NCBI RefSeq assembly: GCF_020037015.1
Contig: NZ_JAIQDE010000045.1
Location: 1-57,488 of the forward strand
DNA length: 57,488 nt
Reading direction: 5' to 3'
Origin: Corallococcus sp. AS-1-6
Lineage (GTDB): Bacteria; Myxococcota; Myxococcia; Myxococcales; Myxococcaceae
A program made the translations under genes and the position numbers. The notes under the pieces were generated by a model. The model saw only the letters and a list, made by a program, of their open reading frames with translations. It was not told where the DNA came from and ran no database searches. This document shows positions 17,177 to 25,919 of this stretch, in pieces (the first letter of the stretch is position 1; each line of letters begins with the position of its first letter).

Positions 17177-17833
17177 CTACTTCTTCGGCGCGAGGAGGCG
17201 CTGCCACTCCTCCTGGAGCGAGGGCGTGAGGTCGGCCTTGTCGTCCGCGCTCTTCATCGTCAGCGCCTGGAAGCGCAGGTCCGCGGGCGCGGCGCCGCCG
17301 GTCTTCCCCAGGAGTTGCTTGGGCGTGATGGTGATGAAGTTGCCGGGCTGCACCTCCGCCACCACCGCCTTGTACTCGTTGTTCACGGTGATGATGACGT
17401 CGCGCCAGACGTCCTTGCTCTCGTTCCAGATGGTGACGGAGGGCCGGTCCAGCTTGTCGCTGAGCACCAGGCGCGCGTCCATGTCACCCGTGTCCATCGA
17501 GCGGCCCGGGCACGCGATGCCGAGGCTGGCGATGGACAGCACGAGCCAGCCCGCGACGATGCCGGCCTTGTACTTGAAGAAGCGGTCGCTCGCGCGGAAG
17601 TCCGCGAACTGCTCCTTCAGGATGGAGAAGGCGTTGAGGACGACGTTGGACGTCTCCGCGGCGACGCGCTTGCCCAGGGGGCCTTCCGGCTTCGCCTTCT
17701 CCAGGGGGGCCGCGCGGGCGGCGCTCACGGCGCGCATGCCGGAGCTGGTGGCCGCCCGGGGCTGGGTGCCGGGGTTGGACGGCGTCCGGGGCGGAGGGGG
17801 GCTGGGAGGGGCGGGTTTGCGCGCGTCGCTCAT
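17177..17833 (-). CDS. Hypothetical single-pass membrane protein
   Basis: I do not recognise a named family in this 218-residue protein. Residues 1-50 are Pro/Ala/Ser/Arg-rich and probably disordered. Residues about 88-110 (KYKAGIVAGWLVLSIASLGI) form one hydrophobic segment. The C-terminal part (SVTIWNESKDVWRDVIITVN, then QPGNFITITPKQL) looks like an extracytoplasmic beta-rich domain. It is the last gene of a minus-strand run after a PlsC-like acyltransferase and a TPR lipoprotein, suggesting an envelope role; that is inference only. Confidence 0.8.
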   Translation of the reverse strand: MSDARKPAPPSPPPPRTPSNPGTQPRAATSSGMRAVSAARAAPLEKAKPEGPLGKRVAAETSNVVLNAFSILKEQFADFRASDRFFKYKAGIVAGWLVLSIASLGIACPGRSMDTGDMDARLVLSDKLDRPSVTIWNESKDVWRDVIITVNNEYKAVVAEVQPGNFITITPKQLLGKTGGAAPADLRFQALTMKSADDKADLTPSLQEEWQRLLAPKK

Positions 17834-17869
17834 CGAAGGTCGAGTGTAGAGGGCGCGGTGCGCCGGTGG

Positions 17870-19252
17870 CTACTGGCCCTTGAGCACCTGCAGGGCCTTG
17901 CTGGCCACCGCGTTGTCGGGCTGGGTCTCCAGTACCTTCCCCAGCCAGCGCTCCGCTTCGCTCGCGGCCTTCTGGCGGTCCTCGGGGCGGCGGGCCTTCT
18001 GGGCCTCCTCGGTGTAGAGCAGGCCCAGGCGCAGGGCGAACTCGGTGTTCTCCGGGTCCTTGTCCGCCACGACCTTCAGCTCGCGCTGCGCGGCCGCGTA
18101 GTCCCCCTGCAACTGGTACACGAGCGACAGCTTGCCGCGCGCGGCCGCCGAGTCCGGCGCCAGCGTCACCGCCACCTGGAAGGCCTCCTTCGCGGTGTCC
18201 AGGTCCCTGGCCTCCAGGCGCAGGTCGCCCAGGCGGAACCAGGCCAGGTCCAGCAGCGGGTTGAGCGCCACGGCCTTCTCGAAGGCGGTGCGCGCCGCGT
18301 CCGTGCGCTGGCGCGTCAGGTACAGCTCCCCCAGGTAGAGCTGGTTCTTGCCGTCCTGGGGGGCGCGCTCGATGGCCTGCTTGAACTCGTCCACGGCGCG
18401 GCCGGCGTCATCCAGGCGCTGGTAGGCCAGCCCCAGCAGGGCGTGCACCACGGCCAGGTCCGGGTAGTCGTGGAGGATCTCCTCGAAGGCGATGAGGGCG
18501 TGCTGGGGCGCGTCCAGCTCGTGCAGGTAGCGCATGCCCTCCTCGAGCTTCGCCTCCGCCGCCTTGGGGAAGTTCTGGAACGGGTCCGCCAGCGGGTTCA
18601 TCAGCGCCCGCGCGGTGGCGACCTCCGCCGGCGTGGGGTTGCCGCGCACGACGGTGCCCAGGGCCGCCACGGCGCCCGCCGTGTCGCCCGTGCGAGCCAG
18701 GGCCTTGGCCAGGGGCAGCTTCCAGCCCGCGCGCTCCGGGGCCAGCTCCACGGCCTTGCGCAGCGGGCCCAGCGCGGCGGTGTACTGCTCCGACTCCAGG
18801 CGCGCCACGCCCAGGCGGTAATGGAACTCCGCGGTCGTGGGGGACAGCGTGATGGCGCGCTCGAAGGCGGCCACGGTGGGGGCGCCCGCGTCCCGGGCCC
18901 GCGAGAAGAGCGTCAGGCCCAGCATGTACTGGTCCACGGCGCGCTCGTTCTTCGCGATGGCCTGGCGCAGCTCCTCCGCCCAGGCGTCCGCGCGGCCCGC
19001 CTTCACCTGGGCCTCCGTGAGGGCGCGGGCCACGTCCACGTCGTCCGGCGTGCGCGTGTGCAGCTCCCTCAGGAGCTTCACCGCCTCATCCGGCTGGTTG
19101 CCGTCCAGGTACGCGCGCGCCTGGGCTTTGGGGGACAGCGCGGGGGCCTGGGCCTGGCCGTGGCCGCAGCCGGTGGCGAGGAGCCCCAACCCCAGGAGGG
19201 CGGCGGGCCAGCGGAGCGTGCGGAGGCGGTTCGAGGGAAGCGTCAGGGGCAC
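17870..19252 (-). CDS. TPR-repeat lipoprotein
   Basis: A 461-residue tetratricopeptide-repeat protein, probably exported and lipid-anchored. GTG 19252 gives a clean lipoprotein signal: basic NRLRTLRWP, hydrophobic LLGLGLL and lipobox LATGC. It starts eight bases after the upstream plsC stop; starts further upstream would lie inside plsC. Many TPR units follow, for example FHYRLGVARLESEQYTAALG and NQLYLGELYLTRQRTDAART, spanning most of the protein. Such proteins act as scaffolds in envelope complexes; the partner is unknown. Confidence 0.85.
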   Translation of the reverse strand: MPLTLPSNRLRTLRWPAALLGLGLLATGCGHGQAQAPALSPKAQARAYLDGNQPDEAVKLLRELHTRTPDDVDVARALTEAQVKAGRADAWAEELRQAIAKNERAVDQYMLGLTLFSRARDAGAPTVAAFERAITLSPTTAEFHYRLGVARLESEQYTAALGPLRKAVELAPERAGWKLPLAKALARTGDTAGAVAALGTVVRGNPTPAEVATARALMNPLADPFQNFPKAAEAKLEEGMRYLHELDAPQHALIAFEEILHDYPDLAVVHALLGLAYQRLDDAGRAVDEFKQAIERAPQDGKNQLYLGELYLTRQRTDAARTAFEKAVALNPLLDLAWFRLGDLRLEARDLDTAKEAFQVAVTLAPDSAAARGKLSLVYQLQGDYAAAQRELKVVADKDPENTEFALRLGLLYTEEAQKARRPEDRQKAASEAERWLGKVLETQPDNAVASKALQVLKGQ

Positions 19253-19259
19253 GGGGAGC

Positions 19260-20060
19260 TCAGGAGGCCTTGGAGGTGACGGAGGCGGCACGCTGCGCGA
19301 CGCCCTCGCGGTTCGGCGGGGCGACGGCCGTGTCGGGGTCACCGCCCTTGCCACCCAGGGAGAGGCTGTCGGCGATGATCTGCGCGCGCACCGCGCGGGC
19401 CAGGCCCTCGCGGTCGTTGTCCGCGAAGCCGGTGGTGTCGATGGGGCGGCCGACCTTCACGCGCACCACACCCGGGGTGATGTTCCACGAGTTCTTGGGC
19501 ATCACGTTGTCGGTGCCCTCGATGGTGACGGGGCAGATGGGCACGCGGGCCTTCAGCGCGAGCGCGAAGGGGCCCTTCTTGAAGGGCAGCACGCGGCCGT
19601 CCGGGGAGCGGGTGCCCTCCGGGTACAGGAAGATGCTGGTGCCCGCGCGGATCTTCCGGGCGGCCTTCTCCAATGACGCGATGGCGGACGCGCGGTCCCC
19701 GCGGTCGATGAAGATGTGGCCCGCGAGCCAGAGGTACCAGCCGATGAACGGCACGAAGCGCAACTGCGACTTGGCGACGAAACGGAAGTCCACCGGCACG
19801 GCGAGGAAGTGGGCCGGGATGTCGAGCGTGGACAGGTGGTTGCCGACGTAGATGGTGGGCCGCTTCGGGTCCACGTTCTCCCCGCCAAGGACCTCCAGCT
19901 TCGCGCCCCCGGCCCAGAGGAGCACGGGCGACCAGAGCCTGCGGGCGACGGCGACCGAACGCGACGGGTTGAGCGTCACCAGCATGGCGAGGCAGGCCAC
20001 CGGGAAGCAGACCATGGACCAGACCGTGACCACGAAGATGCACCACAGCTTGCGCAGCAT
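19260..20060 (-). CDS. plsC: 1-acyl-sn-glycerol-3-phosphate acyltransferase
   Basis: PlsC-type enzymes acylate lysophosphatidate at the inner membrane in phospholipid synthesis. The 266-residue product has an N-terminal hydrophobic segment (residues 8-30), the catalytic NHLSTLD (H-x4-D motif, 74-80), FIDRGDR in motif II, YPEGTRS (146-152, motif III) and a VPICPVTIEGT motif IV. The last 40 residues are a non-conserved tail. It heads a minus-strand run with the TPR lipoprotein and a one-TM protein. Confidence 0.93.
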   Translation of the reverse strand: MLRKLWCIFVVTVWSMVCFPVACLAMLVTLNPSRSVAVARRLWSPVLLWAGGAKLEVLGGENVDPKRPTIYVGNHLSTLDIPAHFLAVPVDFRFVAKSQLRFVPFIGWYLWLAGHIFIDRGDRASAIASLEKAARKIRAGTSIFLYPEGTRSPDGRVLPFKKGPFALALKARVPICPVTIEGTDNVMPKNSWNITPGVVRVKVGRPIDTTGFADNDREGLARAVRAQIIADSLSLGGKGGDPDTAVAPPNREGVAQRAASVTSKAS

Positions 20061-20271
20061 GCGTCGCCTTTCCTCCTACCGGGGGACCTGAGTGCCGGAA
20101 GGACCCCGGGGGTGCCGCTCCCCCGTCGTGCAGGCAGGCGGCGCGGCATGGGCGCCGGCTCGGGCTCCTGGACGTGCGGAACGGGGCGGGGGCATGCACT
20201 TTATCTACCATGGCTCCCCTCGCCATTGTTTCTGGTGAATGCCGCTCGCTGGGGTTACAAGCAAGGGTGGC

Positions 20272-20886
20272 GTGGCCAGGAAAAAGTTCATCGCCATCGC
20301 GGGCAACATCGGAGCCGGAAAGACGGAGCTCACGTCCTTCCTGTGCCGGAAGTACGGCCTCACGCCGTCCTTCGAGCCCAATGACCAGAACCCCTACCTC
20401 GCGGATTTCTACAAGGACATGAAGACGTGGGCGTTCCGCTCGCAGCTCTTCTTCCTCACGCACAAGTTCCGTCTGCACCGGGAGCTGGAGCGCACGCCGG
20501 GCACCGTGCTCCAGGACCGGACCCTCTACGAAGACGCGGAAATCTTCGCCAAGAACCTCCACCGGCAGCGGCTCATCGACAAGCGCGACTGGTCCACCTA
20601 CTGGGAGCTGTACCAGACCATCTCCCAGTCGCTCCGGCCGCCCGACCTGATGATCTACCTGCGCTGCCCGGTGGTGACGCTGAAGGAGCGCATCCGCCTG
20701 CGCGGGCGGGCCATGGAGAAGGACATCCCGACCGCCTACCTGAAGCGCCTCAACGCCCTCTACGAGGAGTGGTTCGAGGGCTACTCGCTGTCACCGGTGC
20801 TGGTGCTGGGGACGGACAAGCTGGACTACCTCACCAACCTGGTGGACCGCGTGGACCTCTTCCGACAGATTGAGAAGCACCTGTGA
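20272..20886 (+). CDS. Deoxynucleoside kinase family protein
   Basis: This family phosphorylates deoxynucleosides in nucleotide salvage. The roughly 204-residue product has the P-loop AIAGNIGAGKTELTSFL near the N-terminus, the DRTLYEDAEIF segment (equivalent of the D-R-S motif) and the arginine-rich lid LKERIRLRGRAMEKDIP. GTG 20272 is chosen because it starts directly before the first beta strand with AAGGGTGG upstream; ATG 20239 would add 11 residues and cannot be excluded. Its stop overlaps the next start by four bases. Substrate preference cannot be read from sequence. Confidence 0.88.
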   Translation: MARKKFIAIAGNIGAGKTELTSFLCRKYGLTPSFEPNDQNPYLADFYKDMKTWAFRSQLFFLTHKFRLHRELERTPGTVLQDRTLYEDAEIFAKNLHRQRLIDKRDWSTYWELYQTISQSLRPPDLMIYLRCPVVTLKERIRLRGRAMEKDIPTAYLKRLNALYEEWFEGYSLSPVLVLGTDKLDYLTNLVDRVDLFRQIEKHL

Positions 20887-22058
20887 AGGAGGTCTACGTC
20901 CTGGCCACCGAGCAGTCCGTGCCGCCCTCTCTTGACGCGCTGCGCGCGGCGTTCGCCACGGACGAGGTGGAGTTCGTGCCGCACGAGGGCGACTGGGGCT
21001 TCACCGTGCGCGCGGACGGCTCGGAGGTGAAGGTGGTGCTCAAGCCCCTGAGCGACGGCCGTCCCCGCGTCCCCCAGGAGCTGTTCAGCGGCAGCCCGGA
21101 GGCCTTCGCGCGCGTGGAGAAGTCGCAGGCCTGCTACGCATTCCTCCTGGAGCCGGGCGGCGCGCAGCCCACGCTGCCCGTCTTCGAGGCGCTGTGGACC
21201 GTGCGCACGCTGATGGAGCAGGCGCCGGGCGTGCTCGTGGACCTGACGGCGTTCAAGCTGCACGAGCCCGAGGACGTGGTCGAGATCACCGAGCTGGACT
21301 TCGACATCCGCGACCACGTGCACCTGCACGCCATCGAGCTGGCGGAAGGGGACACGCCGCTGTGGGTGCACTCGCACGGGATGGAGAAGTTCGGCGCGCG
21401 CGACGTGGAAATCTTCCACCTGGGCGAGGGCGACCTGCTGGCCGCGGAGAGCTTCCTCCACGAGCTGTGCACGGACCTGGCGTTCGCGCAGGGGCCCGCG
21501 CTGCGCTCGGAGGTAGCCACCAGCGAGGGCCAGAGCTTCACCCTGGTGCCGTCGGAGGAGGCCCGCGCGAACCTGCTGGGGGTGCCGCTGGACGCCTTCG
21601 AGGGCCACGAGGGGCTGTTCCTCACGGTGGTGTCGCCCCTGGGCCGGCACAACACGGCGGAGCTGCTGGCGACGTACCGGGAGCGCTTCGCCAAGGAGCC
21701 GGCCGAGCAGACCCAGGCCATGCACGAGGAGGCGCAGGCGCTGCTGCCGGCGTTCCTGGCGCGCTTCCAGCGCAAGGGGTTGATGGAGCCCCTCACGTTC
21801 CTGGTGCGGGCCCCCTTCGAGACGCACCCGGAGGGCGAGGTGGTGGTGGAGAACCTGTGGCTGGAGGCGGTGGCCCGGGACGAGGGCTCCGTCGTGGGCC
21901 GGCTGGTGGATGGCGCGGTGCACACCACGGAGTGGCGCAAGGGGGCCCATGTGGAGGTGGAGGAGAAGCAGATCAACGCCCTGGCCATCGCCCGGGAGGG
22001 CCGCGCGCTCAACGAGTCCGAGCTGCGCGCGCTCTTGAACGCCGAACGCCCCATGTAG
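20883..22058 (+). CDS. DUF2314-like protein coupled to the kinase
   Basis: A 391-residue soluble protein with no signal peptide or membrane segment. The last 120 residues (FLVRAPFETHPEGEVVVENL, WLEAVARDEGSVVGRLVDGA, then VEVEEKQINALAI) resemble DUF2314, a small domain of unknown function. The N-terminal 250 residues are rich in acidic and aromatic residues and I do not recognise them. GTG 20883 overlaps the TGA of the deoxynucleoside kinase (GTGA), so the two are very likely translated together. Function unknown. Confidence 0.85.
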   Translation: MKEVYVLATEQSVPPSLDALRAAFATDEVEFVPHEGDWGFTVRADGSEVKVVLKPLSDGRPRVPQELFSGSPEAFARVEKSQACYAFLLEPGGAQPTLPVFEALWTVRTLMEQAPGVLVDLTAFKLHEPEDVVEITELDFDIRDHVHLHAIELAEGDTPLWVHSHGMEKFGARDVEIFHLGEGDLLAAESFLHELCTDLAFAQGPALRSEVATSEGQSFTLVPSEEARANLLGVPLDAFEGHEGLFLTVVSPLGRHNTAELLATYRERFAKEPAEQTQAMHEEAQALLPAFLARFQRKGLMEPLTFLVRAPFETHPEGEVVVENLWLEAVARDEGSVVGRLVDGAVHTTEWRKGAHVEVEEKQINALAIAREGRALNESELRALLNAERPM

Positions 22059-22124
22059 CGCCGCGCGTCCAACCCGACGCGTCTTGCGAGCGCCCCGAGG
22101 GGCACTGCTAGGCTGCCCGTCCGC

Positions 22125-23861
22125 ATGCCGGCATTGCTGCTGCTCACGGGCCCCTCGGCGGGGCGCCGGTACGAGGTCGTCTCCCAGCTCACCCTCGGCC
22201 GCAGCCCCTCCTGCGACATCCCGCTGGAAGACGACCAGGTGTCGCGCCGCCACGCGCAGCTCTTCCTGGACACCGTCGCGGGACAGGTGCGGCTGCGCGA
22301 CCTGGGCTCCACCAACGGCACGCTGCTCAACGGGCAGCGCCTGGCGCTCCAGGAAGAGGCGGTGCTGCGGCCTGGCGACCGGATGCGCGTGGGCGCCACC
22401 ATCGCGGTGTACGAGCCGCCGCCGGTGTCCATCGTCGACGAGCCCTCGGGCGTCGTGGCGCCGGAGCCGGAGCACGTGCCCATCGAGGAGGTGCTGCCGC
22501 ACGTGGGCGCGGCCGCGGCGATGTACTCGGCGGGGACGGCGCTCTTGGGGGCCACCAGCGAGGCCATGGTGCTGCGGCGGCTGTCGGAGGAGACGGCGCA
22601 CGCCCTCAACGCGGACCGCGCCGCGGCGCTCCTCAGCGGGCCAGAGGGGCTTCGCACGGCGGCGGTGTCTGGCGCGGCGTCCGTGGAGGTGCCTCGCGCG
22701 CTGGTGCAGGCGGCGCTGGAGCGCAAGGAGTTGGGGCGGACGGACACGGCGCTGTGCTCGCCGCTGGTGGCTTCGGGCGGGATGCCCTTCGGCGTGCTGT
22801 ACGTGGAGCGCGAGGAGTCGCCGTTCACCGAGGGCGAGGGCCAACTGCTCGCGTCGCTGGGGCGGCTGGGCGGCGAGGCCTATACGGCGGTGCGCTCGCG
22901 CGGCGAGGCGGAGGCCGCGGAGACGCCGTGGGTGACGCCGCTGGGGACGTCGCGGGCGTTCCGGGGCGTGGTGGAGGAGGCGCGGCGTGCGGCGGGCAGC
23001 GCCGCTCCGGTGGTGCTGTTCGGCGAGCCGGGCACGGGCAAGGCGCTGCTCGCGCACTTCCTTCATGGGAAGTCCCCGCGCGCGCTGGGGCCGTGGGTGA
23101 CGGTGGAGTGCCGTCAGTCCCTGGAGGCGGTGGAGGTGGCGCTCTTCGGCCGTGCGGGCGCGCCCGGCCAGCCTCCGGTGACGTCCGCGGTGCTGCGCGC
23201 GGACGCGGGCACGCTGCTGCTTCGCCATGTGGAGGCGCTGCCCCGGCCGGCGGCGGAGCGGCTGGCGCGGATGCTGGCCCGGCGCGCGGCTCCGGCCCGG
23301 CAGGGCGGCGAGGAGCCCGTGGACGTGCGCATCGTCGCCACCTGTGCTTCGCCGGTGTCGCGGCTCGCGTCCCGGGGCGAGTTCGACGCGGCGCTGGCCC
23401 GGGGGCTCACGGGCTTCGAGCTGGAGGTCCCTCCCCTGCGCGAGCGGCGGGGGGACGTGCCGGTGCTGCTGGAGCACTTCGTGCTGCGCGGCGCCCGGCA
23501 CGGCGGGCGGGAGGCTCCGGTGCTGGGACCGGAGGCCCGGCGCCTCCTGGCCGAGTATCCGTGGCCGCAGAACGTGCGCGAGCTGGAGCTGGTCGCGGAG
23601 CGGCTGGGGCGCGTGTACGCGGCGGGCCACGTGGGCATCCCGCAGTTGCCTCCCGAGGTGCGCGAGGGCGCGGTGGGGCACGCGCCTCGCACGTTGCAGG
23701 AGCAGGTGGCCCGGCTGGAGCGCGACGCCATCGCGGAGGCGCTCCGCGAGTCCGGCTGGAAGAAGGTCCGCGCGGCGGAGCTGCTGGGCATCAGCCGGCC
23801 CACGCTCGACCGGAAGATGGAGGAGTACGGGCTGACGCTGGAGCGGGGGACTCGCGGCTGA
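22125..23861 (+). CDS. FHA-GAF-AAA+ NtrC-like regulator, degenerate ATPase
   Basis: A 578-residue regulator. Residues 1-95 form an FHA phosphothreonine-binding domain (LGRSPSC, SRRHAQL, LGSTNGTLLNG). Residues 135-255 look like GAF. Residues 270-510 are an AAA+ domain of the sigma-54 activator type, and 520-575 end in a Fis-type helix-turn-helix (KVRAAELLGISRPTLDRKM). Walker A is present (GEPGTGKA, 300-307), but the GAFTGA loop is missing at about 342-352 and Walker B reads TLLLRHVE without the acidic pair. It may bind DNA without activating sigma-54 polymerase. FHA-type NtrC-like proteins are common in myxobacteria. Confidence 0.9.
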   Translation: MPALLLLTGPSAGRRYEVVSQLTLGRSPSCDIPLEDDQVSRRHAQLFLDTVAGQVRLRDLGSTNGTLLNGQRLALQEEAVLRPGDRMRVGATIAVYEPPPVSIVDEPSGVVAPEPEHVPIEEVLPHVGAAAAMYSAGTALLGATSEAMVLRRLSEETAHALNADRAAALLSGPEGLRTAAVSGAASVEVPRALVQAALERKELGRTDTALCSPLVASGGMPFGVLYVEREESPFTEGEGQLLASLGRLGGEAYTAVRSRGEAEAAETPWVTPLGTSRAFRGVVEEARRAAGSAAPVVLFGEPGTGKALLAHFLHGKSPRALGPWVTVECRQSLEAVEVALFGRAGAPGQPPVTSAVLRADAGTLLLRHVEALPRPAAERLARMLARRAAPARQGGEEPVDVRIVATCASPVSRLASRGEFDAALARGLTGFELEVPPLRERRGDVPVLLEHFVLRGARHGGREAPVLGPEARRLLAEYPWPQNVRELELVAERLGRVYAAGHVGIPQLPPEVREGAVGHAPRTLQEQVARLERDAIAEALRESGWKKVRAAELLGISRPTLDRKMEEYGLTLERGTRG

Positions 23862-23867
23862 GCGCGC

Positions 23868-24794
23868 TCAGGCCTTCGTGATGGCGCTGTCCTTGCGGCG
23901 GCTGATCAACACGCCCGTGAGGATGAGCGCCGCGCCGAGCGTCTGGAAGAGGGTGGGGCGCTCGCCGCGGACGGCCCAGGCGGTGAGGGCGGCGACCACG
24001 GGGATGCCGGTGCCATAGAGCGTCGTGCGGTTGGTGCCCACCTGCTGCACGCTGCGGAACCAGACGAAGTAGGCGAGCACCAGCGGCACCAGCGCCGAGT
24101 ACACGAGCGCCACCCAGCCCGCGGCGCCCACGCGCGACGCGTCCATTTCGATGACCTGGGACGCGCCGGCCAGCACGACGCCCGGGGCGCCCGTGAGCAT
24201 GGTGATGGCGGTGACGCGCAGCGCGGACACGCCTTCTCCCACCGCGCGCGTGCCCACCGTGTAGATGGACCAGCACAGCGAGCTGCCGACAATCAGCGCG
24301 TCGCCCGTCCACGTCGCCGCGCCCAGGTCCGGGCTTCGCGCACCCACGACCAGCAGCGTGCCCACCACCGCGAGCGAGAGCCCCGCGACGACCGGGCGCC
24401 GCAGCTTCTCGATGCCCAGCGCCGCGCCCAGCGCCGCCGTCACCACAGGGCTCACCGCCGTGAGCATGCCGCTGTTGGCGGCCGTGGTGCGCGCGAGGCC
24501 TTCGATGAAGCACAACTGGTACAGCGTGTTGCCCACGAACCCCAGCGCGGTGAGCCGCAGGAACGTCTTCCACGGCATCGGCTTGCGGCCTTCCACCGCG
24601 AGCAACACGAGCCCCATCGCGAGCGCCGCGAGCCCGAAGCGCAGCGACATGAAGGCCCGCGCCGGCATGCCCTCCAGCGCGTCCTTCACCAGGGTGTAGT
24701 TCGTCCCCCAGACCACGACGACGGCGATCATCGCCAGGTCGGAGGCGGAGAGGAGACGGGCAGGCGCTGCGACCGCGGGCGACGAGGTGCTCAC
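23868..24794 (-). CDS. EamA/DMT-family transporter
   Basis: A drug/metabolite transporter superfamily protein of 308 residues with about ten hydrophobic helices in two EamA repeats. The first repeat includes MIAVVVVWGTNYTLVKDALE, the second LVYSALVPLVLAYFVWFRSV with the conserved W and T-x-Y near the end. GTG 24794 is chosen, since the longer frame up to 24968 runs through a charged stretch overlapping the psuG upstream region. The substrate cannot be predicted. It converges with the regulator gene, leaving six bases between stops. Confidence 0.88.
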   Translation of the reverse strand: MSTSSPAVAAPARLLSASDLAMIAVVVVWGTNYTLVKDALEGMPARAFMSLRFGLAALAMGLVLLAVEGRKPMPWKTFLRLTALGFVGNTLYQLCFIEGLARTTAANSGMLTAVSPVVTAALGAALGIEKLRRPVVAGLSLAVVGTLLVVGARSPDLGAATWTGDALIVGSSLCWSIYTVGTRAVGEGVSALRVTAITMLTGAPGVVLAGASQVIEMDASRVGAAGWVALVYSALVPLVLAYFVWFRSVQQVGTNRTTLYGTGIPVVAALTAWAVRGERPTLFQTLGAALILTGVLISRRKDSAITKA

Positions 24795-24985
24795 GGCGGC
24801 GGGGCATAGGGCGGCGCGGGTCCGGATGCAACCGACGGGGCTGCAACGAACACGCGGGCCCGCGCCGCTTCCCTGGCAGGCGACACGCACGCGCGGTGCT
24901 CTCCCAGGGGGCGGCGGCACCGGGCCGACGTTTCCCCACGCCCGTGCTTGTCCGGCCGCCCCGGCCATGGCGTAAATGCCCGCCC

Positions 24986-25903
24986 ATGGACTTCCGCTAT
25001 TCGGACGAGGTGCGGCGCGCGAAGGACTCCGGGCAGCCGCTGGTGGCGCTGGAGACGAGCGTGGTCGCGCAGGGCCTGCCGTACCCTGACAACCTGGCCG
25101 CCGCTCGCGCGTGCGAGGAGGCCGTGCGCCGCGCCGGCGCCGTGCCCGCGCCCATCGCGCTCGTGGACGGCGAGGTGTGGATTGGCCTGGAGGACGCCAC
25201 GCTGCGCCGCCTGGCCGAGGGCAAGGAGAAGCTCCTCAAGGTGGGCTCGCGCGACCTGGCCGTGGCGGTGGCCACCCGGGCCAGCGGCGGCACCACCGTG
25301 AGCGCCACGTGTGAGCTGGCCGCTGCGGCGGGCATCCGCGTCTTCTCCACCGGCGGCATCGGCGGCGTGCACCGGGGCGCCTCCGAGCACTGGGACATCT
25401 CGCAGGACATCGCGGCCCTGTCGCGCTACCCGGTCGCCGTGGTGTGCGCGGGCGCCAAGTCCGTGCTGGACCTGCCCAAGACGATGGAGCTGCTGGAGAC
25501 CGCGGGCGTGCCCGTCATCGGCGTGGGCACGAACGAGCTGCCGTCCTTCTACAGCCGCGAGTCCGGCCTCTCCCTGGAGCACCGCGCGGACGACGCGGAG
25601 ACCGCCGCGCGCATCGCCCACGCCCGCTTCGAGCTGCTGGGGCAGGGCGGCGTGCTCTACACGGTGCCGCCTCCGGTGGAGGCCGCGCTGGCTCGCAACG
25701 ACGTGGAGCTGCACATCGCGTCGGCGCTGGCGGACGCGGACCGGCAGGGCGTGCGCGGCAAGGCCGTGACGCCGTTCCTCCTGGGCGAGATGGCGAAGCG
25801 CACCGGGGGCAAGACCCTCAAGACGAACCTGGCGCTCCTGGAGAACAACGCGCGCTTCGCGGGGGCGCTGGCCGTGGCCTACGCCCGCCTCGCGAAGCGC
25901 TGA
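24986..25903 (+). CDS. psuG: Pseudouridine-5'-phosphate glycosidase
   Basis: PsuG splits pseudouridine 5'-phosphate into uracil and ribose 5-phosphate, reversing the C-C glycosidic bond in pseudouridine catabolism. The 305-residue product has the family blocks LVALETSVVAQGLPYPDNLA, TVSATCELAAAAGIRVFSTG followed by GIGGVHRGA, and VPVIGVGTNELPSFYSRESG. ATG 24986 gives the normal N-terminus. The partner kinase gene psuK, often adjacent or fused, is not next to it. It converges with msrC. Confidence 0.93.
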   Translation: MDFRYSDEVRRAKDSGQPLVALETSVVAQGLPYPDNLAAARACEEAVRRAGAVPAPIALVDGEVWIGLEDATLRRLAEGKEKLLKVGSRDLAVAVATRASGGTTVSATCELAAAAGIRVFSTGGIGGVHRGASEHWDISQDIAALSRYPVAVVCAGAKSVLDLPKTMELLETAGVPVIGVGTNELPSFYSRESGLSLEHRADDAETAARIAHARFELLGQGGVLYTVPPPVEAALARNDVELHIASALADADRQGVRGKAVTPFLLGEMAKRTGGKTLKTNLALLENNARFAGALAVAYARLAKR

Positions 25904-25919
25904 GCGACGAGGACGGCGC

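Noticed and set aside
17315-19279. 654-codon open frame on the plus strand
   Set aside because: It is the shadow of the TPR lipoprotein and the one-TM protein; repeats in it mirror the TPR periodicity.
20826-23681. 951-codon open frame on the minus strand
   Set aside because: It is antisense to the deoxynucleoside kinase, DUF2314-like and FHA regulator genes, and its Arg/His/Gly/Ala-rich composition is the mirror of GC-rich coding DNA.
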